Below are positions 26,188 through 38,734 of a stretch of DNA of 64,000 nucleotides, in pieces; the first letter of the stretch is position 1; every line of letters starts with the position of its first letter. Origin of the DNA: Datnioides undecimradiatus (lineage: Eukaryota > Chordata > Actinopteri > Lobotiformes > Datnioididae); assembly GCA_008933995.1 (NCBI GenBank), contig WARS01000054.1, positions 4,225,642-4,289,641 on the forward strand. The letters are read 5' to 3'. Both the position numbers and the translations under genes were made by a program. The notes below the pieces were generated by a model that saw only the letters and a program-made list of their open reading frames with translations, had not been told where the DNA came from and searched no databases.

Positions 26188-29100
26188 AACCAGTCAAAAC
26201 TATGTTTCTGAGCATTCATCATTTGCTGTGCATAGCAGCAGAGAGAACGCTGTAGGTGAAGAAGTCTCCAGCATGGTCGCATTCACCTGCTGAGACACAA
26301 ATGACAAATGACACCAATAACCTGTTGGGCACCCATAGGTTCCACGTCCATCACATACGGTGGGAGTTGTTCTAAGGTGCAATACTAGCTGATCTGCTGT
26401 GCGGTACCCAAAGTAAACATAGAAGGTTGGGTTGTAAAGCAGGATCCACCTTACCATGTCACGTTATTCATGCATATGGATGTTATACTGAACTAGACCA
26501 CACTAATATCCACACTAGTGCTGATTATTTTCGAAAAATCGTACTGTCAGCGTTGAGGTATTTCATCATAAATATGATGATTTTTGTTTTTGTTCTTATC
26601 ACCCAACCCAGATTTGGCCTGTTGCCAAACAATTGTTCACCTAAAATGAGCAAAAAAGCACAGCAGAGGTCACATCACAGCAGTCCTCATATAGAGCAGA
26701 GCTAGACTGTACTCTAATATTTACTGAGACTAAGTAGTCCCCACCATGAGCAAGCACTGGGCCACAGCAGCAAGGAAAAACGTCCTTTAACAGGCAGAGA
26801 CCTCGAGCAGAAGCCGGCTCTGGGTGGGCGGCCATCTGTCTCAGCTGGGTGATCCAGCCTCGGTTCTATGCGGCATTACTGGATTTAATGTCTTTGAGGT
26901 AAATCATTAAACTGTGCAAAGGTTCCCTGAATTCAGCATTTATCTCCCAAATCCAATGAAATAAAAATGTCCTCCACGTTAAGCTCTGCCGACCGACTGG
27001 GTTTCATTCGAGCTCGGTAGCCTGCTAGCTTAACTGCTGCTGGAGCTACACTATTGACCAGAGCAATTCAGGCTATAATTCCATCTGTAACCTCTCATCA
27101 TTTCATTAACAGGCCATCAGATTAATGTTTCCTGACAGGTAACCGTCACTCCCACCTCTTTTTCTGTACCATCCATGTTTGGGACTAGCTTGGGCCTGAA
27201 CCATCACAAACTTCCTTGGCTCTGTTATATCCAACCGTGTGCTCCAGGCCGTCCTGTTCGCCGCAACGATGACAGTGAATGTTGATGGATGTGAGCAATT
27301 ACAGCAGCAATTAGAACTGAAATCACTTTGTTCTGTAAAGTCATTTCATGTCTACAACCACAACTGGAGCCATATTCATGAGTAAAGGAACATATTATTT
27401 ACTCAGACTATATTTCCAGGTAAAACCTTGATCTAGGCCAGTGCAGTCTGATTCAATGGATGCTTGAGAGAAAAGAAGCAACTTGTACTTTTGAATGACA
27501 GCATACAGTCTGCATGTTCTATTGACTCTACCTGCATTCCAGTCTAGGTTTTGTAGTCTTTTAAACACTACGATTCCATGTATAAATGGCAAAAATCAAA
27601 CTGAACATGACATATCTTACTGAATGTGATGAAACGTGTGAGTATCACGTCTGTTGTGCTTGTCATATTTAATAAAAGATTACCCCAGTGTTTGTGGAGG
27701 GAGACACTCAATATATAATTGATGTCTTTTCATTGTATTTGGGAATTTCCTATATTGAGCCAAACTGAGGGTGTTTCTTGGGTTTAAGTCATATCACACT
27801 GTCCTTCAACATGTAGGGAGGATCGTAGCTTCATCAGTCCCGACAGATTTGGTTTGGATCTGTGTAGACCTTCCTCTTGACCAGGATTTGGTCCAGTGCC
27901 TTCAGAAGAAATAGATTTGCAAAATGAAGGTTTGAAATAACTACTCTAACTGGGTGTGTCCATGCCTCAGAAACAACCATACCAGGCTGGAGAACCATGT
28001 TACACCACATGGGTCTTTTACTTCAGCCCTCCTGTACACACCATATTTCTGAGATTTGAACTGTGTGTTGCACCTAAGTTCAATGAACTATGAGGTGTTC
28101 TTTTTAAATGTGACCTTAATACCTGATTCTATCCATAGACAGGCTAATTGTTCATATTCACGTAACTTTTGCTTGTACTGCAGTCTGTGAAGGATCCACA
28201 AGGTGTTCACAGAGATGGTTCCTGGAAGCCTCTCAGGTTTCTCATTTTCATTAGCAATATAAACATATGGTACAGATCCAGGAGCTAACCGTACAAGCAT
28301 GGTTTAGCTAGCAACAACAGACCCACAACTAAAGCTTTACAGGTGGAAACTGAACTTTAAACTTCTACACACACAAATACAAACATTAGAGAGACCTAAG
28401 CTAAGCTTGACAGTGATTTGGTTCATACCAAAGTTTTGTACCTCACAGATTGTCCTGTAGCAAGAAGTAGCATTACACTCCTTTTGTCCCAGCACAAGTT
28501 AACAATGTAAATAGCCTGATGTTACATGCGACTAGCTATTCTACCTAATATGTGCACAGTCAGCTGTACTATCTAACTGGCCTGGTCCAAACATTGTCCT
28601 CCTGGATGACAGTGAAGGTGAAGGTGAACCAGAATGAACACTTTCTGACTTCACACAGTGAGTCTTTTCGGTCTCACTGGATTAAATGGGAAACCTGGAT
28701 TTGTTACTATCATTGTACCTGTATCAGAGTAGAGTTGGGTGCTATGCAACTTTCAATATCGTTAAACCTTCCCCTAAATTTTCCCACAGCATACATTGTT
28801 ACTGCTGATTTTAAATCACATCGTAGGACTTATACCCCTGATAATAATGTGGATAATAATTCTGGATTTCTTATCCTTATGAACATCATCAAAAAGGGAA
28901 TAACAAGTGCTAACAATACTCAAAACATAAGGTAGCGGGCAGCTTGTGAGATAATGGAAGAACAGACGCTCTCTAGGCAGTGTACATATACAGTACATAT
29001 ATGCACATTGCACAGCAGAGGTTGCTTATGGTGGTGATGAAGCAGACATCCTCTATTTCCAGATACTCCAGGACATCATATTACCATGCTACCTCCCAAC

Positions 29101-30284
29101 CTTGCTCCAAAGGCAGACAGAGCTTCCAGAAAAATCTCATTGGCCAGTAAGAAACCCCTGAGAGGAACCTTTCTGCTACAGCCACCAGGGAAATACAAGG
29201 GTCAGGCTAAGCGGTCAGGTCAGAGGTCCAGGAGGATGAAAAGGGGCCAAAACTCTTCATAAGAGCAGCCAATCTTTTATTACAGCATTAAGATGACATT
29301 TTGGTAAGAGTGACCTTCATCAGAACCTTTAGACACTGCGAGCTTATCTGCCTCCACACTTGACTGCAGACATCTAAACACTGAGAAGAAGAAGACGACT
29401 GAATCTGCAAATTTTCTCATGGAGACAGGAAGAGAAACTGCTGGTCCTGCTCTCGTCCCCCTCAGACGGTCCAGTTCTCGCCTCAGCACCTGTCACTCAT
29501 CTTGATGGGCCGTCTTTCTTCCCACTGTGATCTCGCCTGAGGCTGTGCAGCGCCTCTCGGAGGCACTGGTGTTCTTGTTTTTGAGCATTGTTGTTGCTAT
29601 GACTTCCGGCTGCAGGCCTCACCTTTTGGGCCACAGCATGCTAGCTGATGACCACACCCATGTGACAACCCACAGTAGCAGTGCACCCACAAAATAGCCC
29701 CAAGTGCTGCTTCGAATCCATCAAGGTGATTTAGCGCTAAATGTGCTGGTACTTCCTGCATATTCACTATTTCATGGAGGCCTCTCTTTCTGCCACATGC
29801 ACCCCCACCACCACCACCACCCAACTGTGTTATCTCCTCCCACTGATATGAAAGTACATCAGAGTCGCTAGGCAATGTAGGCAGGGAAAAACAGCTGAGA
29901 TGTTGACATCCAACTTGCTATTCTCCTGCTGTGAGGCGGTCAGGGCTTTGGTAATGAGAGCCTGGGGATCTGGCTGAGCCTGCTGTGTGTGTGTGCGTGT
30001 GTGCATGCGCGCGCGTGTGTATGAGCGCGAGATAGAGAAGGAGTGTGTGTATAATCTTCCTCCAGGACTATTGCTGAGTGTGTGTGTTTCTGTATGTGCA
30101 GTTGGAGGGGAACCAGCTGTGGCCATGTGGTTAAGGATTTGTTTGCGTGTTTGTGTGTATAGCCTACCTAAATATGTTTGTGAGTATACAGGTGTGGGTG
30201 TGTGTGTGTAGTTGATGGCCTGACAGGTTCAGTGACACACAGACACATACTGTGGAGAGAGTGGTAAGCTGAAGATAAGCATAA
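23301..30284. other. Non-coding tract with several TG/CA microsatellites
   Basis: TG or CA runs lie at about 25,783-25,829, 25,951-26,002, 26,154-26,184 and 29,985-30,025. No conserved exon, RNA gene or transposon protein was recognised. The plus-strand frame at 28,552-28,935 (127 codons) has no domain and AT-rich codon use, so I do not call it. Confidence 0.45.
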
Positions 30285-30420
30285 CCCCCCCCCCCCCCCA
30301 ACCCCTCTGTCATCCTCTCCCTCCCTTCCTATTTCCCTTCCTCCTTCCCTGCTTCACCTTCCTCCATCTCTTTCCCTCCTTCTCTCTCCCTCCTCTCCTC
30401 CCTCCCTTCCTCCTCTCTAA
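30285..30420. repeat. Poly-C run followed by a homopyrimidine tract
   Basis: Fifteen consecutive C residues at 30,285-30,299 are followed, after a short break, by about 115 bases almost wholly of C and T (CTCCCTTCC-type units). Such tracts can form triplex or i-motif structures. Minus-strand frames here encode low-complexity Glu/Gly/Arg and are not genes. Confidence 0.8.
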
Positions 30421-31080
30421 TCACCAGGCTAATTGACTCAGCCAGATTTGGCAACAGGCTTATTAGTGTCATTTCACACAACAAGGAATGACCTATGCGC
30501 ACGGTGCAGCGGTGACAGTGAAGATGGAGCACACCCTGCAACGTTCTGATGAACAAATCCCATTCCTGTCTCTCTCCCACACACACAGAAAAACAACACA
30601 CACACATACAGAGCATCCGGTCAGAAACAACATCAGCAGCACCGAAACTGATGTTTGATCATCTTGAGAGTGTTTAAACTGAAGCTGTAGGATTCAGTAT
30701 CTGCAGCTTCAGGCAATTTCCTGTCCAGTGTTAAGAGTTAAACAGCTGATGTCCAGCTGTTCTGTGCTGCTCCTGTGCAGCTCACCCTCAGCCAGCACAG
30801 GAGCAGAACCAGGGGGAACATACTGATTTACACTGACGCTGCTCACTTTATTGTTTTCAACAAACAGCTGCTTTAGTCTGTATTTTGGCTTCCCCTCGCT
30901 GAGAGCATCCTGGGGCTGGACTGAGCATGGAAATTTAATGCCACCGCATTGTTGTCATCCCTGCCTGCAGGTAAACAAGGTGTGTTTGACAAGGCTGGAG
31001 CGTGGCGTCCGGGGGAGCGCTTTGGTTTTCTCTGATGATTAATCTCTCAAACGTCACTCAAATTTGGCTGATGGGTGTCG

Positions 31081-31082
<2 letters not shown>

Positions 31083-31117
<35 letters not shown>
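31083..31117. repeat. (GT)17 microsatellite just inside znrf1 intron 1
   Basis: An uninterrupted GT run on the plus strand. On the transcribed strand it is a CA run beginning about 20 bases after the znrf1 exon 1 donor site. Confidence 0.95.
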
Positions 31118-31120
<3 letters not shown>

Positions 31121-31138
31121 AGAGCAGACCGCCCTTAC

Positions 31139-31532
31139 CGCTGTGCGCGCTGAACCAGCGGGGTGCGATGTGCAGGGGCAAGGTGTCAGCCAGCGACCCC
31201 CGGGACCCCAGATAGAGTACCCCGTCCGTGTGGTGCCCTCCGCCCCCAGTGTCCTGGTAGCCGGTACCGTGGGGGGTAGCGGTAGTGCCCCCTGACCCCC
31301 CTCCAGCTCGATCCGAGTCCGTCCCTCGTGGGGTGTAGAAGCCGAAGGGCACGGCGGGACTGTGCTCGATGCCCATCCCGGCCACGGAGCTCACCGAGCG
31401 ACTCCGCAGGCCCATGGTGCCGCTCGGCCGATAGTGGCCGAAGTGGGCCGAAGGTGGCACCGCGCTGTCATCCGTAGAGACACCGGGAAAAGCACCCCGG
31501 GGCCGACCCGCCGTGCTCTGCTTTCCCCCCAT
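31139..31532 (-). CDS. znrf1: ZNRF1, first coding exon (E3 ubiquitin ligase, partial)
   Basis: The exon encodes 131 residues starting MGGKQSTAGRPRGAFPGVST, followed by SAHFGHYR, MGLRSRSVSSVAGMG and LADTLPLHIAPRWFSAHSG. It is recognised as the N-terminal half of zinc and RING finger protein 1. Gly2 in the MGGKQS start fits the N-myristoylation signal known for this family, which places the ligase on endosomal, lysosomal and other membranes. The exon ends AGC G|gtaagg (phase 1) just before the expected zinc-finger segment (CPIC...). The zinc-finger and RING exons were not found to the left and probably lie beyond the window. In other vertebrates ZNRF1 promotes ubiquitination of substrates such as glutamine synthetase and AKT; this is family knowledge. 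Plus-strand open frames over this GC-rich exon are shadows. Confidence 0.93.
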
Positions 31533-32300
31533 CCAAAGCGGGAGGCAAGTGGGTGGGGATCCTGTGTGGAAACAGGAGGGGGCTCGGCTCGATCCGCAAA
31601 GGGTCGAGAGAGCCGAAACAGGCTGTCGCCCCCCTCCCCTCGCTCCTGTCTGTCTCTCGGCCTGCCTGCCTGTCTGTCTATCCGTGTGTGTCGGCAGGCT
31701 CGTCAGCTCTGACTCTCTGCAGACGCAACAGCCCGTTTCCCTGCTGAGCGGAACATGAGCCCGCCCTGACGTCTGGATTCACCTCAGCCGCACACAAACC
31801 TCGACGCGAGCAGGGGGGACGGCTGACGAGCTGGATGACAAACAGATGGACTCCACGCTCCCCTCGCTGTCCCGGCTGATTAAGACGGCTGTATCATTGC
31901 AGGCGGGACGCGGCAGCAACACGTTTATCCCGGCCGGCCCGGATCACAGCAGCGCCGCAATGTTCCCTCCGCCGCTCTCGCCTCATCTGATCTCAGACAT
32001 CGTGACAACTGTTGCTGTCTGTCTGACCGCCACAACACGACGATCTGTCTCTGACCCAGAAATAAATGCCGTCGCCGTCCGCGCTTGTCAGTCCAATCCA
32101 GGGGTGCCCAACGAGCGGTCGCTTTCCCCCCGTAGATCGGGGTCACAGTGAAGCCGCTCCCCTGCGCTCAGATCGGCGCTCCGCTACTCTGCCCCGCCGC
32201 TGCCGCCGCAGCTGCTGCTACTGGCCAGACAATGGAGGCGCTCAGTGCGCAAACTCGGATCATAAAAACAGACAGGACGGGAGACAGCGGTGAGAGAAGG
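31533..32300. promoter_or_regulatory. CpG-rich znrf1 promoter / 5' UTR region
   Basis: The DNA upstream of the znrf1 start is much richer in G, C and CpG than its surroundings (many CGGC, GCCG and CGCT words), continuing the GC-rich exon. This fits a CpG-island promoter. No convincing TATA box was seen. The island extends far enough to drive a divergent plus-strand transcript. Confidence 0.6.
32232..32289 (+). other. Candidate first exon of an unidentified plus-strand gene
   Basis: ATG at 32,232 in an acaATGg context opens MEALSAQTRIIKTDRTGDS and reaches a good donor (AGCG|gtgaga) after 58 bases, leaving phase 1. It sits in the CpG island divergent from znrf1. It does not join in frame directly to the candidate exon at 33,531, so at least one more exon would be needed. 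I do not recognise the protein. Confidence 0.25.
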
Positions 32301-32793
32301 CACCGTTTTAACTGCTCATCGGGGGGAATGCGCTGGGAGTCTGTCTGCAGGGGGCTGAATCAGGGAGCGTTCCAGGATGTGGCACGGTGTGACCGCAGAC
32401 AGCAGATATGTATAGTTAGACTTTTTATTTTTTTTAAAACCATGGCAAACATTTCCGGACTGGAACTGGAAGTTACCTTCAGTTAAAACATGTGGGACAT
32501 TCCAACTAAACATGCCACTCAGTTCATTTCATTCCCTGTTGATATGTATTATTACTTACATTCACAGACATTCAGGGATGAGGAACCCATTGTCTCCTGT
32601 TTATTTGTTTATTGTGGAGTAGAAAAACATCTTCCTCACCTGTATTTCCCATTACCCATGATGCCCCTTTGCTCCCCAATCTATCAGGCCTTCAACTCAC
32701 ATATTGTCATCACCAAGTTATGCACAGATCTTTCCACCATATGCTAAATTATTGGGATTAATGGCTCACATGTTTGGGATTATTTGGACTAAT

Positions 32794-32795
<2 letters not shown>

Positions 32796-32831
<36 letters not shown>
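32796..32831. repeat. (TG)n microsatellite
   Basis: About 17 TG units without interruption, in the gap between znrf1 and ldhd. Confidence 0.95.
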
Positions 32832-32832
<1 letters not shown>

Positions 32833-33530
32833 TTAAGCAGGTTTTATTCTGTCTGGCTCTTTGTTTCTTCACAATAACACACGGCTGGTCTCATGGTGTT
32901 CTCAGCCTCACTGCCCAATAAGGTAAACTGTGGTAAAGTGCTACTGCAGTGGGTGTTAATCTGTCCTGCTATAATGACAGCAGGCCTATAAATGGTCTCC
33001 TCTCTGCTCCACAGGCATGGGAACGCACACGCACGTACACGCACACACAGAATCCACTCAAACGGCTCAAATATGATATCACATATATAAAATCCAATCC
33101 ACTCTATAGGCTTTGATTTATTTTTAATAGGAAAACCTTGAGATATTAGCCTTAACATACCAGAACAGGCCTTTAAAAACCCAACAGGTGTAGTGGGTGT
33201 CATCTAGACTGTACTTGATGTCCAAACCCTCCAAATTCTCAGGAATATAAATGAGGATGTGACCCATGTGTCCTCAGTTGTGGCAGCAGTCCCGAATGTG
33301 CACAGCAGACAGAAAATGACATCATCGATCAGTCTTTACTGCCGTTAAAACGTTCATGATGGGTGTTTGATTTACTTCCCAGAAAGAGGGAGGTGGAACC
33401 AGTGTTTGAGTGTTTGAGCCCTGCACTGTGACGCCATTCACTGATCTCATTTAACTGCTACTTGTAATCTATTGTGTCCTACACTACCATCTCCTCATTT
33501 CATCACTGACACTGTGTGTTTGTCCCACAG

Positions 33531-33698
33531 TCTGTCCCCAGTCAGCTGAGGGATGCACTGCTGCCACCCTGTGGTGAGGCAGAGTATTACCTCTTCTCCT
33601 CGCTGGAACAGGAGGACTGCCTCACGTCAGTAGAAATGGGACAGTCTGAGTGCTTGGAAGGCAAATCCCTGCTCAGTCCATGCACATGGGTCGACGAG
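33531..33698 (+). other. Candidate internal exon of an unidentified gene
   Basis: Preceded by a pyrimidine-rich acceptor (TTTGTCCCACAG) and followed by GAG|gtgaaa, this 168-base block is open in one frame (56 codons, phase 0 to 0). It reads SVPSQLRDALLPPCGEAEYY and continues LFSSLEQEDCLTSVEMG. Its GC at third positions looks more coding-like than neighbouring DNA. If the donor is not used, the frame runs on to a stop at 33,729-33,731 and could be a last exon. I do not recognise the family. Confidence 0.35.
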
Positions 33699-34443
33699 GT
33701 GAAAACAAACTGGCAGCTTACTTCAGTCTGAAGCAGAGTTTGTCCTGCATAAGACAAAGTGTCTCCTGTGTTTGGCTGGTGCAACTCTGCATCTTGCAGT
33801 GCAGCAGTTCTCTGATGGACTGCACCTCTTTTAAAACCTCTGAGAACTAGAGACGCAGCCAAACCCTATGGGATCCTGTTAGACATCTGACCCTGTGCAA
33901 GTTGTCATGCAGGTTGAGTCACATATGTGTCAGTTTATACGGGTATTAGGCGGTTCACACTTCCCTGACAACTCTGAAATGTGTCACACATTTATACACT
34001 GAAGCAGAAACTTTCTTTCCTTTATGTTCAGTTAATAATTAACAATTTATTGATTTAATGTCAAACAACTCTTCAAATTGCTTGTTTTATCTGCCTAAAC
34101 TCCTTTACATTTGATATAAAAGAATCAGTTCTCAAGGTATTCAGACATAAAGTCAAGTGAAGAGGTGATCAAACAATATTCAAATTTAAAAACAAAACTT
34201 TCATTAAAAAGTGCAAAATCTGTGAGGGGCCAACTGATTGCGTTATGCTGTGCTCACACAGGAAGTGACGCAATCATTAGATACTTGATTACATGCAAAG
34301 TCAAGTCAGATGAATATAGATAACTTGCATAATTGATGTAAGCTGAAAATTGTTACTTTGAGCAAAAGATGGCAGGGCTTTGCAGGGTGTTGTGAGGGGA
34401 GGAGCGGGCAGAGCGGAGGGACTGAGGTGCTGCCTGCCCACAG

Positions 34444-34501
34444 ACAGCTGCAGAGCATCGTGGAGCTCTGGAGGAGCGAGCTGGAGCATCTGGAGGAGTA
34501 A
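34444..34501 (+). other. Candidate terminal exon of an unidentified gene
   Basis: After a CCTGCCCACAG acceptor, the frame reads QLQSIVELWRSELEHLEE and stops at TAA 34,499-34,501. This is an amphipathic, coiled-coil-like Leu/Glu pattern. It lies only about 200 bases from the convergent end of ldhd. It requires an incoming phase of 2, so it does not join directly to the block at 33,531. It may also be chance. Confidence 0.28.
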
Positions 34502-34698
34502 ACACTCAGAGTCACACCGGAGTCAGATCTGATCGAGAGTGAGTAACACAAGCAGACCTTCCTTTTGCTTTCATGCCACTGTAGTGATTGGGAGTCTAAG
34601 GTCATTTGTTTGCAGGTTAATCAGACAACTACACCCTTCACCCTTGCCTGGTGTGTCTCACCCAGAAGTAGGACACGACTAAGACATGCGATCGCTGT

Positions 34699-35150
34699 TT
34701 AATGTCCTCCAGACTGCAGAATTTTCCCAGGATTCATCAGGTTCTTTGGGTCGAGGGTGTCCTTGAGACCCTGCATGACCCGGATGGCACTGTGTCCCAT
34801 CTCCTCTCGCAGCAGTGCTCTCTTCCCCAGGCCCACTCCATGCTCCCCTGTGCAGGTACCGTCCATGGCCAGAGCTCGCCTAGAGGGAACACCAAGGAGA
34901 CAATGTTACTACAACTTCACAGTAACTCGAACTGAACGGCCTGGAATCATACTCACGCCAAACTCGTGTCATATGAGCTATGGCAGCATGGCAGCAGCAG
35001 GACTCGACTGTAAACTCAGCCTCTCTTCATATTGTGCACTGTGATGTGTTTCGGTTACAGGTTCGTGGGCAGCTGCGGCTCAGGCGCAGCTGCCCACGAT
35101 CCCCATGATTATTATTATGATTTGGCTTTAAGAACTGTGAAGCCTGAGCA

Positions 35151-35221
<71 letters not shown>

Positions 35222-38200
35222 CCCTCCTCCAGTCTACCTGAGGCAGCTGCAGGCAGTGAATGACAGCAGCGGAGGTGGGACACAGGACAGGATGTCTGAC
35301 TCACGACTGTCTTCTTTATTCTTTCTTGACTTCACTCGATGTGTTCATGCCAGGATTTATTTATTTTATTGATATTTATACATGTTTCCAGTGGAATATT
35401 ATCCAGTTTATATGTTTTCACTGTTGCTGCTCCAGAGAAAACACTGAGTTACATGTAAAATCCATATTTAACCAATATGCACAGTGTATTTGTTTGGATT
35501 CCTTTAATCAGGATATGGCCTCATGTAAAACAAATCTGTAGAACAAACATCAGGAACATCTCGTCTCAAAATGATTAAAAAAACCTAGTTCTTGCTGTTG
35601 TTAGGTCCAGACCGGATTACTGCACCTCCTTATTATCAGCCTGTCCCAGTAAGTCTCTAAAGACTCCAGCTGATCCAGAACGCTGCAGCACGAGAACTAG
35701 GAACAGGGATCATATCGCTCCTGTATTAGCTTCTCTACGCTGGCTTCCTGTACAATCCAGAATAGGGTTTAGAGTCCCTCTCCTGCCCTTTAAAGCCCCT
35801 AATGCTCAGGCACCATCTTAACATAAAGCACCCGTAGCACCCTGTTACCCCTCTAGATCCTAGAATGCAGAGGTACTCGTTGTTCCTAGAGTCTCTAATG
35901 TAGAGTAGGAGGCAGAGCCTTCAGCTACCAAGCTCCTCTCCTGTGGAACCAGCTCCCAGTCTGGGTCTGGGGGTGGAGGGGGGCACCGTCTACATGACTA
36001 GTCTTAAACCCTTCCTGTTTGATGAAGCTTATAGTTAGGCCTGGCTCAGGTGAGCTCAGGAAAACCCTGAACCAGCCCTTAGTAATGCCGCTGTGGGCCT
36101 AGATTTCCAGGAGACTTCCCATGATGCACTGAGCCCCTCTCTCCTCCTCTCTCTCTCCATCTTACTCCTCCATATTGTACGTTACTGACCCGACATCTTT
36201 CTCCCAAAGTTGTATGTTTTCTCCTTTCTCTCCTCTCTGAAGTGCTTAGAGCTGCATTCTTTCTAATGGCCAGCAGGAGGCGACTGCTGATTATATAGAA
36301 ATCTGTGTGAAAATGAGCTGATTAATGACCTCTGTAGGCATCCCTTTCCTTACTGGTGTATGGCCTCACTAGTTCCAAGTCAGCATGATACAGCAGGCTG
36401 TGGATTTGGTAAATTATCTTCATTATTATCTTACCGTTATTACAGTTATTCATATCCCTGGCTTTCTTCATCTTTGCCCTTCTTGCCGCAATCTCTGTGT
36501 CATAATGTAACAGTGGTCCACAACAGTCGATCATAAGTTGTCACGGTTACAATTCATCAGAGGGGTGGGGAGCTGAGAGGGTCAGGGGCAGGTTACCTGG
36601 CCAGCCTGTCAGTGAACAGGTCCACCCTGTGCATCTCATCTGCGTCGCTGGTGTCCACCACCATCAGACAGTGGAAGTTACCGTCCCCCACGTGTCCTGC
36701 CATGGGACCTGAAGGTACAGCAGATGACATTCACACTCAGACTCATTTGGAGTTGTCCTTCTGTGCTTCCTATGATCCACCAGTGCTACATTTGGACTGT
36801 GTGTTAGTGTGTGCAGCTGCTGTGTGTATTGCTTTGTGTCATAATTCATGTAGTGAGGTCAAACACTTTCAGGTGATAATGCTCCAGCCAAGACAAAGAC
36901 TTCATCGGCTGTAAAACACACTGTCAGAGGGTTTGCTGCTGCAGACCTGGGGCTCAGAGTGGCTCATGTTTACTACTTACTGATTGAAATGATCTGATTG
37001 TATGATACATTCACAGGACACAGGACTTGAGCACCTTCTTTGACAGTGAGCGTCCGTCATGTTCACACCATTTAACGTCCTGTGTGTAGAGTTAACAAGG
37101 TGAGGTCCTGCTGTTTCTGAATGCAGGACAACCTCTTAATAAGTGCAATCACCACCACCATCATCATCATCATCATCATCATCATCCACAACATCATCGT
37201 CACCATCATCATCAGGACCTGTGTGACAAGCGTTTTCGTGACCACAGGTGCACATTTGCAAATCGTCACCATGGAGCTCAGTTATCAGCGGCTGCGACCC
37301 AGAGAGCAAACAGCCCTGGTTTTTAGGAAGGCTTATGAAGTTCCACAGGACGGCCAAGGGAATGCTGCTTTCTCCTAAATTCCTGGGATTGAGCCCCGGG
37401 AATTCAGCTGGAATCCATGCTGAGTTCTGTTATTGCTTTGAGACGTCTGAGGGCTATGAAGAGCTTCGGTTCTCTGTCACGACACAGCACCTGCTCTCAG
37501 TGCATTGAAAACACTTTTAGCTGCTCTAACTCAGCAACAGCAACTTCTTCTACTCCAAAGTGAAACTGAAGCTGAGGAGAAGCTGCTGTGTTACAGTGGA
37601 GAAGGTCCAGATGACGTCACAGAGGGAGCTTCATGGAGGACACTGATCATATCTCATATCAAAAATAAGATTCTTTGTGTTCTTGTGACTTTAGAGTGAG
37701 CCTTTATCTCCACAGAGGGAGTGACTGGTTATATACAGCCCAGTAAACCGAGCTGCCATGTTTCTACAGTAGCCTAGAATGGACAAACCAAATGTGGGTC
37801 CAGACCCAGTGGGCCTTACTCACCCGTTAGCCTGTTCTCAATCAGGTCCTCCTTTGTTTCCACAATGATCTGAGGCAGTCGGGACAGAGGGACGCACACA
37901 TCTGTGGCGTAGGCCTGTGGGACAACCGCACACACACACACATACAGAGAAGGTAAGGTCACAGTACTGGAATGGCATCAATTGGCTGGCCAACCTGTTG
38001 TCCACTGCTGTGACTCACCACAGGGTCCAGTGGCCCTGCACACTGAGCTGCAATGGTCCACACAGCAGTCACAGAGCAGAGCAATGCTGTGGTCAGTGCT
38101 AATGATGTGATACTGCAGCTCATTTACACCCTCAGGATAGTTCCACTGGACATACGTATCAACATCAACCAATATCTCCACCGATCGTCAGCCTGCTGTG

Positions 38201-38700
38201 TGTTCTGCTGCTAACATGGGTGTCTCACACCGAGCAAAGGGTATGTCATAGATGTATGTCATAGCTCTTCTAGTTAATGTTTAGTATTTCCATGCTAACC
38301 TGTTCATGTTACCAGCGCTGCAGTGGCTGAGGGCTGTCGTTACCTTGCAGCCAGGTCTGAGGGCCAGGGCGGCGTACCAGGCGTCGTGACGGGCTTTCCA
38401 CAACCGGTTCCGCGCTTCTGCGTCTCGAGCCCACTGAAAGTCTGAACCGCCATTACTCTGAGTGATGTCCTCTGTAGGAACACAGACACACACACACGAA
38501 ATATTAATGTTGTGACACTGCTGATGATGACGCGGTGGATTTTCTGTGTTTATGCACACACACACCAGTTGTGTTGACCTGCTCCTCCAGGCTTCTCTCG
38601 GAGCCATGGAACTCCAGGAACAGGGTCGGGGTTACGGGGTAGGACAGAGAGCTGAACCTGTTGCACGCGTCGATCATCACATCATCCAGAAACTCTGGAA

Positions 38701-38734
<34 letters not shown>

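Larger units (their letters stand above)
1..31138 (-). other. znrf1: Inferred znrf1 intron 1 (long tract without exons)
   Basis: The znrf1 first exon ends with a GT donor at 31,138/31,137 on the minus strand, and I could not find the later exons (zinc finger and RING) anywhere to the left. The whole tract is therefore most simply intron 1, continuing out of the window. It is rich in stop codons on both strands and holds transposon remnants, microsatellites and simple repeats, which are listed separately. An independent gene or non-coding RNA inside it cannot be excluded by eye. Confidence 0.6.

Noticed and set aside
28552-28935. 127-codon plus-strand open frame
   Set aside because: AT-rich, no recognisable domain, no flanking exons, and it sits in a presumed intron.
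31362-31758. Overlapping plus-strand open frames opposite znrf1 exon 1
   Set aside because: These are antisense shadows of a GC-rich conserved exon. The minus frame matches ZNRF1 throughout.
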